Assembly (NCBI RefSeq): GCF_000373645.1
Contig: NZ_KB892079.1
Coordinates: 124,001 to 188,000 of the forward strand
Reading direction: 5' to 3'
Length of the DNA: 64,000 nt
Origin: Streptomyces sp. ATexAB-D23
GTDB taxonomy: Bacteria; Actinomycetota; Actinomycetes; Streptomycetales; Streptomycetaceae
The notes under the pieces were generated by a model. The model had not been told where the DNA came from. It did no database searches and saw only the letters and a list, made by a program, of their open reading frames with translations. Below, piece by piece: positions 1 to 8,717 of this stretch. Numbering within the stretch: position 1 is the first letter of the stretch; each line of letters begins with the position of its first letter. The translations under genes and the position numbers were made by a program.

Positions 1-155
1 CCCCGCCGGCCACCCCCGGCGCACCCCCGGCCCCCATCCCGGCCACACCGCCGCCCCAGTCGCCCGACGGCCGCTCCGGCTACCCGCCGCCGCCCCCGGA
101 CGACCAGCCGTCCCGGCGGCTGCGCGACAAGTTCATCAACTGGGGGCGCCAGTGA
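1..155 (+). CDS. C-terminal tail of an unidentified proline-rich protein (5' end outside the window)
   Basis: The frame is open from the left edge to TGA at 153-155. It encodes about 50 residues: a low-complexity Pro/Ala-rich stretch, then a short charged end (RRLRDKFINWGRQ). No catalytic motif is visible, so no function can be assigned. The stop overlaps the GTG start of the next gene (GTGA, 152-155). This gene is therefore probably the previous member of the same translationally coupled operon. Confidence 0.6.
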   Translation, partial: PPATPGAPPAPIPATPPPQSPDGRSGYPPPPPDDQPSRRLRDKFINWGRQ

Positions 156-1489
156 CGGCCCTCGCGATCGACGCCGGATCGCGCTACACCCGGATCGCCC
201 GCGTCGGCCCGCACGGCGATCCGGAACCGGTCGAGCTCCCCGGCTCGGTGCCCGGCGAGGGCCTGCCCGTGCCCGAGACGGCGGCCGGCGACCGGGGCGC
301 CGCCCTGCGCGCCGCGTACGACGCCTACCGCCGGCACCACGACGCCCCCGGCCGGCTGCTCGTCGTCGTCCCGCACGAGGACCGGGCCGTACACGCGCGC
401 CGCGCCGCCGACGCCCTCGCCGCGCCGCCCGGCACGGGCCGCGCCCCCGAGGTGCGCACACTCGCCACCCCGCACGCGGTGCTCGCCCTGCTGAGGCACG
501 CGGGAGCCGTCGGACCCGGCCGGTACGCGGTCTGCGACCTCGGCGCGGCGGCCGCCGACGTCACCGCGTGCGTGGTGACGCACGGCGCGGTGGCCGTGGC
601 CGGCACCTCACGCCACGCCCCCGCCGACGGCTACGGCACCGCCTACGACACGGCCCTCCTGACCCGGTCCGGGCTGCCCGCCGACGCGGCGGGCCACCAC
701 GCCCTGGCCGCCGTCCGCGCCGAGCCCGGCGCCGGCCGCCGCATCGGCCTCGTCCTCGACCGGGCCGCCCGCGACCCCGGCCGCTTCGCCGCCACCGCCG
801 TCCACCACGTGGCGGGCCGCCCCGTCACCGCGGGCGCCGTCCGCTCCGCGCTGCCGCTGCTCACCGACGGGCTGGACCGGGCACTGGACGAGGCACTGGG
901 CCCCGGCCCGGCCGCGCCCCTGGCCCTGGTGGGCGGCGTCGCCCGCTTCGGCCCCCTGCGCGGACACCTGGAAGCCGCGGGACGCCCGCTCACCGCGCTG
1001 CCCGACGGCACCGACCCCGCCCACGCGGCGGTCCTGGGCGCCGCCCTCGTCGCCGCCGGGCGCATCGACCCGGCCGACCGCTACCCGTACGCCGTGTGGA
1101 TCGGCGCGCACCGGACCGTGGCCGGCCGCCCGGCCGACATCGAACTGCTCGTCAGCGCCGCCGGGACGCTGGAGCCGGGCGGGCCCGCCGTCTTCGCCGA
1201 GGCGGACGGGCAGCGCGTCGGCGTCCGCACCGGACCGGCCGGAGCCGCAGTCGGCCGCCCCGTCCGGGTGCGGGTGGGCGACCCGGAAGGCGGCGGCAGC
1301 ACACCCGTCCGCACCCTGATGCTGCCCGGCGGCGGCCCGGACGACCGCTTCCACATCGGCGTCCGCTACGCCGTCGACGGCACGGCGGTCCTGGAACTGC
1401 ACCCGCTGGGCTCCGGGCAACCCGGCTCGTACCCCCTGGGCACCCTGCCGACCGACCTCGGCACCGACTCCAAGGAAGTGGGCTCGTGA
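152..1489 (+). CDS. Hsp70/actin-fold (ASKHA) ATPase-like protein without a substrate-binding domain
   Basis: The 445-aa protein opens with a phosphate-1 loop like that of DnaK (ALAIDAGSRYTR, residues 4-14). It has a phosphate-2-like strand (YAVCDLGAAAADVT, about 125-138) and an adenosine-type motif (VGGVARFGP, about 260-268), in Hsp70 order. DnaK reads DLGGGTxD at phosphate 2; here the glycine/threonine positions are Ala, so turnover may be weak. The last 130 residues do not resemble the DnaK substrate-binding domain. Both ends overlap neighbours by 4 bp (GTGA at 152-155 and 1486-1489), so it is coupled to the upstream gene and the vWA gene. A chaperone-like nucleotide switch for the encoded complex is an inference; the fold assignment rests on the three loops. 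Confidence 0.7.
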   Translation: MTALAIDAGSRYTRIARVGPHGDPEPVELPGSVPGEGLPVPETAAGDRGAALRAAYDAYRRHHDAPGRLLVVVPHEDRAVHARRAADALAAPPGTGRAPEVRTLATPHAVLALLRHAGAVGPGRYAVCDLGAAAADVTACVVTHGAVAVAGTSRHAPADGYGTAYDTALLTRSGLPADAAGHHALAAVRAEPGAGRRIGLVLDRAARDPGRFAATAVHHVAGRPVTAGAVRSALPLLTDGLDRALDEALGPGPAAPLALVGGVARFGPLRGHLEAAGRPLTALPDGTDPAHAAVLGAALVAAGRIDPADRYPYAVWIGAHRTVAGRPADIELLVSAAGTLEPGGPAVFAEADGQRVGVRTGPAGAAVGRPVRVRVGDPEGGGSTPVRTLMLPGGGPDDRFHIGVRYAVDGTAVLELHPLGSGQPGSYPLGTLPTDLGTDSKEVGS

Positions 1490-3051
1490 AGCACACCGGT
1501 CCCTCGCGGCCGCGCCGGTACGGCGCGCGCTGCGCCGCGCTGCTCGCCGCCGCCCTCCTCGCGGCCACCCCGGCGACGACCGCCCATGCCGCCCCCGCCG
1601 CCCCGGACCCGACCCGCGCCGAGATATACCGCGCGCTGCGACTGGACCAGGAACCCGCGGACTACGTGATCCTCGTGGACACCTCCGGCTCCATGACGCA
1701 GGAGGGCCGTTACAACACGGTCCGCTCGACGCTGCGCCCCTTCCTGGACGGGCTCACCCCCGAGGACCACGTCGCGCTGTTCACGTTCGACTCCCGGACC
1801 GAGGCCCGGTACGTCGGCGAGGCCGGCGACACCTCGAAGATCATCGCGGCGCTGCCGGGCTCGCCCGACCCGGACGGCGACACCGACATCGGCGCCGCGC
1901 TGGACGCCGCCCTCAAGGAGGTGGCCCGCGACGACGCGTCCCCGGTGGCCTCGATCGTGCTCCTCACCGACGGCGAGCACCGCCCGGCCGCCCACTCCCG
2001 CTACCCCAAGGCATCGGGCCCCGCCTGGAACGACCTGAACGAGCGCGCCGAGTCCGTCGCCGGCCACACCGAACTCGCCGGATACGCCATCCCCCTGGGC
2101 GGCGGCGCGACGGGCGCCGGCCTCCTCGGGAACGTCGTACCGGACACCACCGTGCTCCGCCCCGACGGCATCCAGGACCTCGGCGCCTACCTGTCCCGGG
2201 CCGGCGACCGCACCCGGGCCCGCAAGGCGGCCCGGCTGCTCGCCCCGGACATCGGCAAGGGCGTCACCGCCACCTGGCAGAACGACGGCGAAACCGACCT
2301 CAGCGACGGCTCCGCCACCGCGAAGCTCACCCTGCGCTCGACCACCGCCCGCCTGCCCCTGACCGTCACCGGCCTGCACGCCTCCGTCACCGACCCGGAC
2401 CTGACCGTCCGCAGGCTGCCCGACCACCTCACCCTGGAGCCCGGCGCCTCCCGGACGTACGAGATCGAGCTCAGCGGCCGGCCGCAGGCCGGAGCGCTGC
2501 CCTACCGCAGGACCGAGCACACCCGTGCCACCCTCCGCCTGACGGGCAAGGTCACCTCCGCCTGGCAGCGGCCGCTCGCCCCCGACGTCCGGCTGAAGAC
2601 CCCGCAGTCGGTGCGCGTCGCGAAGGCGGAGCTGCCACTGCGGGCCACCGTGGGCTCCACCGCCTTCCTGCCCGCACTCGCGGCGGCCCTCGTGCTGATC
2701 GCCGGGGCCGGGTGGCTGGCCTGGCGGCGGGTCAGCCGGCCACCGCTGCGGGGCGTCCTCCTGCTCTCCACCCCGTTCGGCGGACCGCTGCCCGAACGCA
2801 TCGTGCTCCAGGGCCGCCGCATGACCCTGCGCCCCGTCTCGACCGGCGGCCACGGCACGCTGCACGGCCGGCGCAGGTCCACCGGCGAGGGCCCCCGTGT
2901 CGACCTGCACATCCGGTTCACCCCGGACGGCTCCGAGGCCCGCACCACCAACGCCGTCTGCGGTCCGGGCGGCGAAGTCGTCGTGGGCGGCGTGTCCTTC
3001 ACCTATCTCGGCGAGCACGGCCGCGTACCGGCCGAAGGGCGGCCCGGATGA
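1486..3051 (+). CDS. Secreted, membrane-anchored von Willebrand factor A (vWA) domain protein
   Basis: Starting at GTG 1486, which overlaps the previous stop, the product is 521 aa. Residues 1-35 form a Sec signal peptide: basic start, Ala/Leu-rich core, and an AHA site before APAAPDP. The vWA domain follows with a textbook metal-ion-dependent adhesion site (DTSGSM, D65-M70) and a later LLTDGEH segment. A beta-rich region leads to one transmembrane helix at about 393-413 (ALAAALVLIAGAGWLAW). A tail of roughly 100 residues, predicted cytoplasmic, ends the protein. vWA domains bind protein partners through a divalent metal, so this may be the extracellular sensor or adhesion component of the cassette. 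The tail could contact the ATPases; that is inference. Confidence 0.8.
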   Translation: MKHTGPSRPRRYGARCAALLAAALLAATPATTAHAAPAAPDPTRAEIYRALRLDQEPADYVILVDTSGSMTQEGRYNTVRSTLRPFLDGLTPEDHVALFTFDSRTEARYVGEAGDTSKIIAALPGSPDPDGDTDIGAALDAALKEVARDDASPVASIVLLTDGEHRPAAHSRYPKASGPAWNDLNERAESVAGHTELAGYAIPLGGGATGAGLLGNVVPDTTVLRPDGIQDLGAYLSRAGDRTRARKAARLLAPDIGKGVTATWQNDGETDLSDGSATAKLTLRSTTARLPLTVTGLHASVTDPDLTVRRLPDHLTLEPGASRTYEIELSGRPQAGALPYRRTEHTRATLRLTGKVTSAWQRPLAPDVRLKTPQSVRVAKAELPLRATVGSTAFLPALAAALVLIAGAGWLAWRRVSRPPLRGVLLLSTPFGGPLPERIVLQGRRMTLRPVSTGGHGTLHGRRRSTGEGPRVDLHIRFTPDGSEARTTNAVCGPGGEVVVGGVSFTYLGEHGRVPAEGRPG

Positions 3052-3713
3052 CCGGCACCGCGCTGAACGTGGCCGCCACCCGAGTAGGGACCGAGACCCT
3101 CGGGCCCGGCGTGCGGTCCGCGCTCTGGGTGCAGGGCTGCCCCTTCAGCTGCGCCGGATGCATGGCACCCGACTGGATTCCCTTCCGGCCCGCCCGGCAG
3201 GCCGAACCGGGCGACCTGGCCCGGGAGCTGCTGGCGGACCCGCGGGTGACCGGGCTGACCTTCTCCGGGGGCGAGCCGATGGCCCAGGCGGCCGGCCTCG
3301 CCGAAGTGGCCCGGCGGGCCCGGGAGATACGGGACGTGTCGGTGGTCTGCTTCACCGGTCACCGGCTCGAACGGCTCCGCACCCGGCCGCCCGGCCCCGG
3401 TGTCGCCGCCCTCCTGGCCGCGGTCGACGTCCTCATCGACGGCGTGTACGTGGCCGCGCTGGACGACGGACGCGGCCTGCGCGGCAGCTCCAACCAGCGC
3501 GTCCACCACCTCACCGGCCGCCTGGCCGGCAGCGGCTACGACTTCGCCCACCGCGCCCGGTCCGCCGAGATCGCCGTCAACGGCCCGGAGGCCCTGCTCA
3601 TCGGGGTCCCGCCGCGCGGCCTGCTCGACGCGTTCGACCGGGCGGTCGACGCGGTCCGCACCCGCACCACCATCCCCACACGTGTGAGAGGACAGGAACA
3701 CGATGAGCGGTAG
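3048..3713 (+). CDS. Small radical SAM protein of the activating-enzyme (NrdG/PflA-like) type
   Basis: The start is ATG 3048, overlapping the vWA stop (ATGA). The product is 221 aa. The iron-sulfur ligands are the canonical CX3CX2C (C31, C35, C38 in CPFSCAGC), and the SAM-binding GGEP lies at about 74-77 (FSGGEPM). The length and the N-terminal GPGVRSALWVQGC lead match glycyl-radical activating enzymes such as NrdG. No glycyl-radical enzyme is encoded beside it, so an unusual target is possible, either a partner protein in this operon or a small molecule. It overlaps the next gene by 11 bp. The family call is firm; the reaction is unknown. Confidence 0.82.
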   Translation: MTGTALNVAATRVGTETLGPGVRSALWVQGCPFSCAGCMAPDWIPFRPARQAEPGDLARELLADPRVTGLTFSGGEPMAQAAGLAEVARRAREIRDVSVVCFTGHRLERLRTRPPGPGVAALLAAVDVLIDGVYVAALDDGRGLRGSSNQRVHHLTGRLAGSGYDFAHRARSAEIAVNGPEALLIGVPPRGLLDAFDRAVDAVRTRTTIPTRVRGQEHDER

Positions 3714-5112
3714 GAAGCGCATCCAGGTCGACGAGGCGGAGTGGTACCGCATCCAGCGCAAGGCCCAGCAGCTCAAGAACGTACAGCGCAAGATCCCCAA
3801 GCTGATCGACGAGGTGCGCCGGCAGACCGGCGAGGACCTGGACCGGGTCTTCTCACGCGTCGAGGAGCGCCAGCAGCGCCACGAGCAAGTCGTCCAGGGC
3901 CTCAGCGAGCAGACCCGGCAGCTGGAGGCCGACACCGCGCGCCGGCTCCGGGAACAGGCCACCGAGGTGCGCGGGGCGCTCGCCGCGTCCGCCGGGCGGA
4001 TCCGCGAGGAGACCCGGCAGCGGCTGGCCGAGCAGCAGCAGCGGGTCCGGCAGGCCATCGCCGACGAACGCGCCGAACGACGGGCCGAGACCGCCCGGCT
4101 CTCCGCCGAGATCGGCGTGCTCAGCCAGGACCGGGCCCAGGCCGGCCGCGCGGTGAAACCCTGGCTGGCCGACGCCCGGTCCGTCGCCTCCGAGATCGCC
4201 GACGCCGGACTCCACGAGCGTTACGCACCGGGGGAGCTGGACCGGCTGACCGGCCGGCTGACGACCGCCGAACAGAACGCGGCCGAGGGCAGGTTCGACG
4301 CCGCGCTCGCCGTGGCCCAGGAGACGTACCACTCGCTGAGCGAGCTGCGGGCCGACACCGAGCAGCGCGAACTGGAGCGCTGCACGGCCCAGATGGCGGC
4401 CATCGACGCCCTGGCCACCGTGGCCGGCGAGATCGAGGACGGCCGGGAGCAGCCCGTCGACGGCCCCGACGGGACGGTCCTGCCCGGCTATGTGGTGGAC
4501 GTCGACTACTGGTCGGAGGGCGAGTGGGACCGGCTGCGGACGGAGGCCGCCGAATTCCTGGCCCGCGCCCGGGACGACGGCACGGCCACCGACGAGCTGC
4601 TCCTGCTGCGGGACCGGGAGGCGCCCAGGCTGGAGGAGGAGCTCGGCGAGACCGTGGAGCAGGCGACGATGCGTCACCTGGCCTCGCAGCTCCGGGTGAA
4701 CCTGGCGGACACCGTCGCCCAGACCCTCAGCCGGATCGCCCTCTACGACTTCGTCGACGGCGAATACCAGGACGCCGACCCCCGGGGCACGTACTACGCG
4801 AAGCTGCGCCACGAGAACGGCAACGAACTCGTGCTCGACATCTCGCAGGCCGCCCCCGACTCCGGCGAGCAGGTCGTCCGGGTCCTGTCCTACGACTACG
4901 ACGTCACCGCCGAGGAGGAGCTCCGCAACCGGGCCGAGGCCGTCCGGCTGGCCCTCGCGGACGACGGCCGGGCAGTACCCGCGGCCCCGGAGTCCGAGCC
5001 GGGCGCCCCCGACCCGCGCTTCCTCGACATCGAGGCCCACCGCAGGCGCGGACAGCAGCGGGCCGGACGCCGGCAGGACCAGGCGGGGGGGGAACGGGGG
5101 AGCGGCGCATGA
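3703..5112 (+). CDS. Coiled-coil protein of unknown function
   Basis: ATG 3703 lies inside the end of the radical SAM gene, with GAGAGGACAGGA just upstream as ribosome site. The 469-aa product is Arg/Glu/Gln-rich and strongly helical over about residues 15-260, with heptad-like EQQQRVRQAIADERAERR stretches. A compact C-terminal region follows (about 260-440), with aromatic and beta-like segments (ALYDFVDGEY, GNELVLDIS). The last 30 residues are a basic Gln/Arg tail. No enzyme motif is seen. The layout suggests a structural or adaptor protein that could bridge the vWA/Hsp70 and AAA+ components. The stop overlaps the AAA+ start by 4 bp. Confidence 0.7.
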   Translation: MSGRKRIQVDEAEWYRIQRKAQQLKNVQRKIPKLIDEVRRQTGEDLDRVFSRVEERQQRHEQVVQGLSEQTRQLEADTARRLREQATEVRGALAASAGRIREETRQRLAEQQQRVRQAIADERAERRAETARLSAEIGVLSQDRAQAGRAVKPWLADARSVASEIADAGLHERYAPGELDRLTGRLTTAEQNAAEGRFDAALAVAQETYHSLSELRADTEQRELERCTAQMAAIDALATVAGEIEDGREQPVDGPDGTVLPGYVVDVDYWSEGEWDRLRTEAAEFLARARDDGTATDELLLLRDREAPRLEEELGETVEQATMRHLASQLRVNLADTVAQTLSRIALYDFVDGEYQDADPRGTYYAKLRHENGNELVLDISQAAPDSGEQVVRVLSYDYDVTAEEELRNRAEAVRLALADDGRAVPAAPESEPGAPDPRFLDIEAHRRRGQQRAGRRQDQAGGERGSGA

Positions 5113-7688
5113 CGAGGACGACGAAGCAGTCCGGCCCCGTCGTGGAACGCCTGGACGGGGCGGCGCTGCGCAGCGGCGAGCCCTTCACCATCCTCTACGG
5201 GCCCGGCGCGAGCGACCTCTTCGTCGACACTGCCTACCAGGTGTGCCACCTGGAGGAGGCGGTCTGGCGGCTGCTGCGCGCCGAGGGGTACGAGCGGATC
5301 GTCTTCAGCTCCAGCGACCACCCGGTGTACTTCCGGGACACCGCGTCGCGCGACCTGTCCCGGCGCACCCCGCCCGGAGCCCGGCCGGCCGGCCGCACCG
5401 GGCTGCCCGCGATGCGCACCCCCGGCATGCGGGGGCCGATGGGCGACCTCCGGGTGACCGGCGCGACCGCCCCCGCCCGGCACGAGTCCGAACCGCTGCC
5501 GCCGCCCGCCCCCGGCGTCAGCGACCCGTTCGCCGTGATGAGCCTCAAGGGCTACCTGAGACAGCGCGAGCACCGCACCGCCGTCGTCTTCGCCCACGCC
5601 GAGGCCACCCTGCGCCACCACCGCGCCCAGCGCGAACTGGCCGGCGCCATGGACCAGTGGATCCACGACCACGGCAACGGCAACCTGTGGGTGATGGTCT
5701 TCCGCAAGGCCGACCTCAACGAGGTGGCGCAGTTCGTGGAGTCCTGCCACGACTACCCCGACCTGGAGACCCTGGTACGCCAGCAGGCCCGGGAGCCCGG
5801 CCGGCCGGGAACCGCCCGGATCGACTACCCGCCGGCCGCCGAGGTGGAGCGGCTGATCCACACCGTGCGGCTGCGCACCGGGCTGCGCGTCCAGGACTGG
5901 CGCGAGCTGGACTCCGTCGTCAGGGCGATGGGCAGCCACCTCCTCAAGGCCCGCGCCTGGCAGGCCTGGCTGGAGAGCCTGAGCGACACCCCGGGCGCCG
6001 TCCTCGGCCCGGCGGCGCTGCGCGGGGCCTTCCCCGGCGCCGCCACAGCGGCCGACCCCCGGGACCCCTGGGAGCGGCTGGCGGCCATGCCGGGGCTCGA
6101 CGTGGTGCGCGAGCGCTTCGAGCAACTGCGCGCCGAGGTCGAGACGGTGGAGGCCCTGCGCGCCGAAGGCCGGTCCGTCGTCCTCGAACCGCCCTCCCTG
6201 CACCTGGTGTTCACCGGCAACCCGGGCACCGGAAAGACCACCGTGGCCCGGCTCGTCGGGGAGATCTACCGAGACCTCGGGCTGCTGAGCCGGGGCCATG
6301 TGGTCGAGGCGAAGATGCGGGACCTGGTGGCCGGCTACGTCGGGCAGACGGCCGCGCTGACCGACGCGACGGTCGACCGGGCCCTGGACGGCGTGCTGTT
6401 CATCGACGAGGCGTACGGACTGAGCGACCAGCGCGACGGATTCGGCGACGAGGCCATCCAGACGCTGCTCGCCCGCATGGAGAACGACCGCGGCCGGCTC
6501 GTCGTGATCGTCGCCGGATACCCGGACAAGATGAAGGAGTTCCTGGGGGCCGACCTCGGCCTCCAGAGCCGGTTCGCGGCGGCCAACGTCCTGCGCTTCC
6601 CCGACTACCCGCCACAGACCCTGCACGCCATCGCGCTCGGCCGGCTCCGCGAGCGCGGCGCCCTCCCCTCGGCCGAGACCGGGGACCAGCTCCTGGAGAT
6701 CGTCACGGGGATGCACCGCACCCGGGACGCCTCCTTCGGCAACGCCCGCGACATGCGCACCCTCGCCGACGCCGTCTTCTCCCAGTGGTCCCAGCGGGTG
6801 CGCCGCCGGGTGGACGAGCCGGTCCTCCCCGAGGACGTGCCGGAGGACTACGGTGCCTACCGGGCGCAACCGGCCCCCGACCCCTCGGCGCTGCTGGCCG
6901 AACTGGACGCCTACGTCGGCCTCGGCCCCGTACGCAAGGTGCTGGAGAGCCTGGCCAAGCGGCAGCGACTGCGCCAGGCCCACGGCACCGGCGACCTCGT
7001 GCCCCCGCACATGGTGTTCACCGGGCCGCCCGGTACCGGCAAGACGACCGTGGCCCAGCTCGTCGGCAAGCTCTTCCGCGACCTGGGCCTGCTGCGCAAG
7101 GGGCACGTCGTCCCGGCGAGCCGCGCCACCCTGATCGGCGGCTACCTGGGGCAGACCGCCCCGCTGGTCCGCAAGGCGGTGCAGGACGCCCTGGACGGCG
7201 TGCTGTTCATCGACGAGGCGTACAGCCTGGTCAGCGATGTGCGCCACGGCGGCTACGGCAAGGAGGCGATCGACACCCTGGTCCTGGAGATGGAACAGTG
7301 GCGCGGCCGGCTCGCCGTGATCGTCGCCGGCTACCCCCGCGACATGGACTCCCTCCTGGCCGCCAACTCCGGCCTCCCCTCCCGCTTCACCGAGTACGTC
7401 CCCTTCCCGCACTACGGGACCGACGACCTGGTGGAGATCCTGCGCCGGATGGCCGCCAAAGAGGGCTACACCCTGGGCCCCGAGGTGGACCGGCACGCCG
7501 CCGCCTGGCTCCGCGCGGTCAAGCGCGCCGACCCGGCGGGGTTCGGCAACGCCCGCACGGTACGCAAACTGCTGGAGCTCATGGAAGCCCGGCTGGCCGA
7601 CCGCTACGACCCGGGGAGCGCGGAGACGGGGAGCGCGGAGTTCACCCGGTTCCTGCCCGACGACGTACCCGGGCCGCCGCCCCACTGA
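5109..7688 (+). CDS. Tandem AAA+ ATPase of the CbbX/SpoVK type with an extra N-terminal module
   Basis: The 859-aa product starts at ATG 5109 (ATGA overlap). Two complete AAA+ modules are present. The first has Walker A GNPGTGKTT (about 370), Walker B VLFIDEAYG, a sensor-1 VIVAGYP and a LQSRF arginine-finger segment. The second repeats the set: GPPGTGKTT (about 639), VLFIDEAYS, VIVAGYP and LPSRF. This is the CbbX/SpoVK clade, whose members remodel protein complexes. Residues 1-330 carry a third NTPase-like layout lacking Walker residues (FTILYGPGASD at 26-36, then TAVVFAHAE and LWVMVFRKADL). It may be a dead AAA-like or substrate-recruiting domain. As last gene of the train it is the likely motor of the system. 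A hairpin follows directly. Confidence 0.85.
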   Translation: MTRTTKQSGPVVERLDGAALRSGEPFTILYGPGASDLFVDTAYQVCHLEEAVWRLLRAEGYERIVFSSSDHPVYFRDTASRDLSRRTPPGARPAGRTGLPAMRTPGMRGPMGDLRVTGATAPARHESEPLPPPAPGVSDPFAVMSLKGYLRQREHRTAVVFAHAEATLRHHRAQRELAGAMDQWIHDHGNGNLWVMVFRKADLNEVAQFVESCHDYPDLETLVRQQAREPGRPGTARIDYPPAAEVERLIHTVRLRTGLRVQDWRELDSVVRAMGSHLLKARAWQAWLESLSDTPGAVLGPAALRGAFPGAATAADPRDPWERLAAMPGLDVVRERFEQLRAEVETVEALRAEGRSVVLEPPSLHLVFTGNPGTGKTTVARLVGEIYRDLGLLSRGHVVEAKMRDLVAGYVGQTAALTDATVDRALDGVLFIDEAYGLSDQRDGFGDEAIQTLLARMENDRGRLVVIVAGYPDKMKEFLGADLGLQSRFAAANVLRFPDYPPQTLHAIALGRLRERGALPSAETGDQLLEIVTGMHRTRDASFGNARDMRTLADAVFSQWSQRVRRRVDEPVLPEDVPEDYGAYRAQPAPDPSALLAELDAYVGLGPVRKVLESLAKRQRLRQAHGTGDLVPPHMVFTGPPGTGKTTVAQLVGKLFRDLGLLRKGHVVPASRATLIGGYLGQTAPLVRKAVQDALDGVLFIDEAYSLVSDVRHGGYGKEAIDTLVLEMEQWRGRLAVIVAGYPRDMDSLLAANSGLPSRFTEYVPFPHYGTDDLVEILRRMAAKEGYTLGPEVDRHAAAWLRAVKRADPAGFGNARTVRKLLELMEARLADRYDPGSAETGSAEFTRFLPDDVPGPPPH

Positions 7689-7693
7689 CCCCG

Positions 7694-7724
7694 GGCCGGG
7701 CGCGCCGCCGCGGGGCGCCCGGCC
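7694..7724. terminator. Bidirectional hairpin terminator between convergent genes
   Basis: A perfect 10-bp inverted repeat (GGCCGGGCGC, 7694-7703; GCGCCCGGCC, 7715-7724) with an 11-nt loop fills the gap between the AAA+ stop and the stop of the opposing gene. There is no T-tract, as is common in Streptomyces. Confidence 0.7.
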
Positions 7725-8717
7725 TCAGTCGGTCCGCCGGACCACGGACTTGCCGTCGCCGTCCCGGCCGGCGCGCTCGGTCAGCACCCGCCGCAGCGCC
7801 GCGTCGGCCTCGCCGAGCCGCCGCTCGATGTCCCCGGCCACCGCCTCCACCTCCGCCAGCGCGACGCGGTGCTCCGGCGCGACCACCCCGGCCGGCGCGC
7901 CACCGGGCGTCGCCAACGCACCGGCCAGATCGCGGTCCACGGCCGCGTACCGCCGCAACGAGGCGACCCGGTCGCCCTGTGCGTCCCGGATGCGTTCGAG
8001 CCGGGCCTGCCGCTCCGCCAGTTCGGCCGCCACATCCCCGTGCTCGCGCTCCTCGGCGCTCAGCGCCCGTTGCGCCGCCTCGGCCCGCTCCAGGACCTCC
8101 CGGGTCTGCGGGGCGAGCGCGGCGAGCTGGTCCTCGGTCAGCCGTACGAGCGCGTCGCTGCTGGTGCGCAGCGTCCCCTCCACCCCGGCGTCCCGGCCGC
8201 GCAGCGCGGCCAGCCGCTCCGCGATGACCTCCTGCTGCTCCTGGAGTGCGTCCAGGGCGAGCACCAGCCGCTCCAGCCGGCGCAGCTCGTCCACCTGGCG
8301 GCGCAGCGCCCGGTGCTCGGCGAGCCGGCCGCGCAGCGTCTCCTCGGCGGCCGTCAGCTTCTCCAGCGCGGCGTGCGCGAGGTCGGCCCGCTCCCGAGCC
8401 TCGCGGACCTCGGCCCGCACCTCGGTGAGCCGGCGCATCAGCGCCTCGGTGCCGCCGCCGAACGCGTCCCCGGGCATCGCCGCGGCCAGCAGGGCGGGCA
8501 GCGCGCCGGCCAGCGCCGCGGACTCCTCCAAGGCGTCCTCGAACGCGAACAGCGCGGCGAGCGCGTCCGCGCCGCTCCCGCCCCCGTCGACCCGGCCGAG
8601 CGCCGCCGCGGCCCACCGGAAGGCCAGCGAGAGCACCCGCAGCGCGGTCTCCGCCTCGGGCCCGTCCGCCCCCGGACCCGACAGAGCGGCGGCGATCTCG
8701 TCCGCTGCCTCGTTCAC
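7725..8717 (-). CDS. Coiled-coil protein of unknown function
   Basis: The product is 330 aa from GTG at 8717, chosen because GGAGAGG precedes it at good spacing; GTG 8747 would add 10 residues. After an Ala-rich helical N-terminus (about 1-90), residues 95-300 are an almost uninterrupted Glu/Arg/Ala/Leu coiled coil (for example LRRQVDELRRLERLVLALD). No membrane segment or catalytic motif is seen. The gene converges on the AAA+ operon and diverges from the Trypco1/trypsin pair. This suggests it belongs to the same accessory module, perhaps as a structural or regulatory partner, but nothing in the sequence proves that. Confidence 0.65.
   Translation of the reverse strand: MNEAADEIAAALSGPGADGPEAETALRVLSLAFRWAAAALGRVDGGGSGADALAALFAFEDALEESAALAGALPALLAAAMPGDAFGGGTEALMRRLTEVRAEVREARERADLAHAALEKLTAAEETLRGRLAEHRALRRQVDELRRLERLVLALDALQEQQEVIAERLAALRGRDAGVEGTLRTSSDALVRLTEDQLAALAPQTREVLERAEAAQRALSAEEREHGDVAAELAERQARLERIRDAQGDRVASLRRYAAVDRDLAGALATPGGAPAGVVAPEHRVALAEVEAVAGDIERRLGEADAALRRVLTERAGRDGDGKSVVRRTD

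Noticed and set aside
4896..7685. A minus-strand open frame of about 930 codons opposite the AAA+ gene
   Set aside because: It is an antisense shadow. The plus strand has two full sets of AAA+ motifs and coupled starts.
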